This document shows positions 63,117 through 64,000 of a stretch of 64,000 nucleotides of DNA, piece by piece. The stretch lies in contig NZ_JADZLQ010000001.1 of the NCBI RefSeq assembly GCF_015905305.1, positions 1,574,599 to 1,638,598 on the forward strand, in the 5' to 3' direction. Both the position numbers and the translations under genes were made by a program. The stretch's first letter is position 1; each line of letters opens with the position of its first letter. Under the pieces are notes generated by a model. That model was not told the DNA's origin, did no database searches, and saw nothing but the letters and a program-made list of their open reading frames with translations. The DNA is from Pinirhizobacter soli. Lineage in GTDB: Bacteria; Pseudomonadota; Gammaproteobacteria; Xanthomonadales; Rhodanobacteraceae.

Positions 63117-64000
63117 ATGCCTAGCGCGCTGCCCCGGCTCGCCGTCACACCCGGCGAACCGGCCGGGGTCGGCCCTGAATTGATCGCCCACCTGGCCGCG
63201 AGCCCGCTCGCGGCCGATTTCGTCGTGATCGCAGACCGCGAACTCCTGCTCGACGCCGCCGGGGCCACCGGCTTGCTGCTGGCGCTCGAGGACGACGATG
63301 GCAAACCGCGCCGACATCGCGCGCCGGGCTCGATGAGGATCCGCCATGTTCCCCTGGCCAGCGCCGCGCGGCCGGGCCACCCGGATCCGGCCAATGCCGG
63401 CTACGTGCTCAGCACCCTCAGGCAAGCCGCGGACGGCTGCATGGATGGCAGCTTCGCCGGGGTGGTCACCGGCCCCGTGCAGAAGGCCACCATCAACGAT
63501 GCCGGTATTGCCTTCAGCGGCCACACCGAGTTCTTCGCCGAACGCGCCGCCTGCGAGGTAGTGATGATGCTGGCAAGCCCGGAACTTAAGGTAACGCTGG
63601 CCACCACCCATCTGCCGCTCTCGGCAGTGCCCGCCGCGATCACCGAAACCTTGCTCGAGCGCGTATTGCGTATCGTCGACCGCGCCTTGCGCGAGCGCTT
63701 CGGCCTGGACCACCCGCGCATTGCGGTGCTGGGCCTGAACCCCCACGCGGGCGAAGCCGGCCACCTGGGCCGCGAGGAAATCGAGCGCATCGAGCCCTTG
63801 CTGGCCCGGCTGCGCGCCGAGGGCATGGCCTTGCTTGGACCGATCCCCGCCGACACGGCTTTCGTGCCCGCGCAACGCGCCAGCTATGACGCGGTGCTGG
63901 CGATGTACCACGACCAGGCGCTGCCCGTGCTCAAGAGCGAAGCCTTCGACCGCACGGTGAACATCACCTTGGGGTTGCCCTTCATCCGCACCTCGGTGGA
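63117..64000 (+). CDS. pdxA: 4-hydroxythreonine-4-phosphate dehydrogenase PdxA, 3' end missing
   Basis: Starts with ATG 63117, 6 nt after surA, and runs off the right edge at about 294 codons of roughly 330. PdxA motifs visible are VTPGEPAGVGPEL at the N-terminus, VVTGPVQKATINDAGI, SGHTEFFAE and YHDQALPVLKSEAFDRTVNITLG, which includes metal-binding His and catalytic Lys positions. It oxidises 4-phosphohydroxy-threonine in pyridoxal phosphate synthesis. Confidence 0.95.
   Translation, partial: MPSALPRLAVTPGEPAGVGPELIAHLAASPLAADFVVIADRELLLDAAGATGLLLALEDDDGKPRRHRAPGSMRIRHVPLASAARPGHPDPANAGYVLSTLRQAADGCMDGSFAGVVTGPVQKATINDAGIAFSGHTEFFAERAACEVVMMLASPELKVTLATTHLPLSAVPAAITETLLERVLRIVDRALRERFGLDHPRIAVLGLNPHAGEAGHLGREEIERIEPLLARLRAEGMALLGPIPADTAFVPAQRASYDAVLAMYHDQALPVLKSEAFDRTVNITLGLPFIRTSV

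Overview
The window is GC-rich, densely packed bacterial chromosome. The gene content and order point to the Lysobacterales (Xanthomonadales), most likely Rhodanobacteraceae such as Luteibacter or Dyella: sucCD beside pilSR, rluD divergent from bamD, lptD-surA-pdxA, tandem ubiH-family hydroxylases, a glutamine-dependent NadE and a BtuM-like gene next to a cobalamin adenosyltransferase. No rRNA, tRNA, CRISPR array, prophage or intact insertion sequence was recognised.

Layout. 1-7.2 kb: core genes (rluD cut by the left edge, bamD, nadE, an aromatic amino acid decarboxylase-type gene, sucDC). 7.5-14.4 kb: signalling, with pilSR followed by a three-gene minus-strand set (CHASE3-PAS kinase, single-domain receiver, REC-kinase-REC hybrid). 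14.6-21.8 kb: a mannoside catabolic cluster (secreted GH92 alpha-mannosidase, LacI regulator, FucP-type sugar porter, PfkB sugar kinase, AGE-family mannose isomerase) that makes a full route from alpha-mannoside to fructose-6-phosphate. A REP-like palindrome, Ku and a Gln-rich secreted protein follow. 23.5-26.5 kb: an ECF42-type sigma factor operon with DGPF/YCII and VOC proteins and a matching promoter. 26.6-31.2 kb: a TonB-dependent receptor and a divergent Tat-exported alpha/beta hydrolase.

31.2-36.5 kb: a probable TetR regulon made of an 82-aa protein of unknown function, an acetolactate-synthase-like ThDP enzyme, a succinate-semialdehyde-dehydrogenase-like enzyme and an aldo/keto reductase. 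A nearly identical palindromic site occurs at the operon promoter and in the AKR/TetR divergent region. mug overlaps the TetR gene. 37.5-48.3 kb: a two-partner secretion system, a 2,988-aa exoprotein with 27 YDG/MBG-type repeats plus its TpsB transporter, preceded by a CRP/Clp-like site.

48.3-64 kb: a LysR-flanked pair (lipocalin-like, DHFR-like), ssb, a DedA-rhodanese fusion, ispB with a chitinase lipoprotein, a dienelactone hydrolase-like protein, two ubiquinone hydroxylases, the BtuM-like/adenosyltransferase pair, and lptD-surA-pdxA (pdxA cut by the right edge).

The most interesting inferences are regulatory: (i) TetR sites joining the ThDP enzyme/SSADH operon to the AKR-TetR locus; (ii) a half-site CGwTCTAAA present once per flanking gene in the two divergent regions at 17 kb and 29.8 kb, tying the TonB receptor to the mannoside cluster; (iii) an ECF42-type promoter ahead of the DGPF operon. 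All come from reading the sequence by eye and were not tested by any search.
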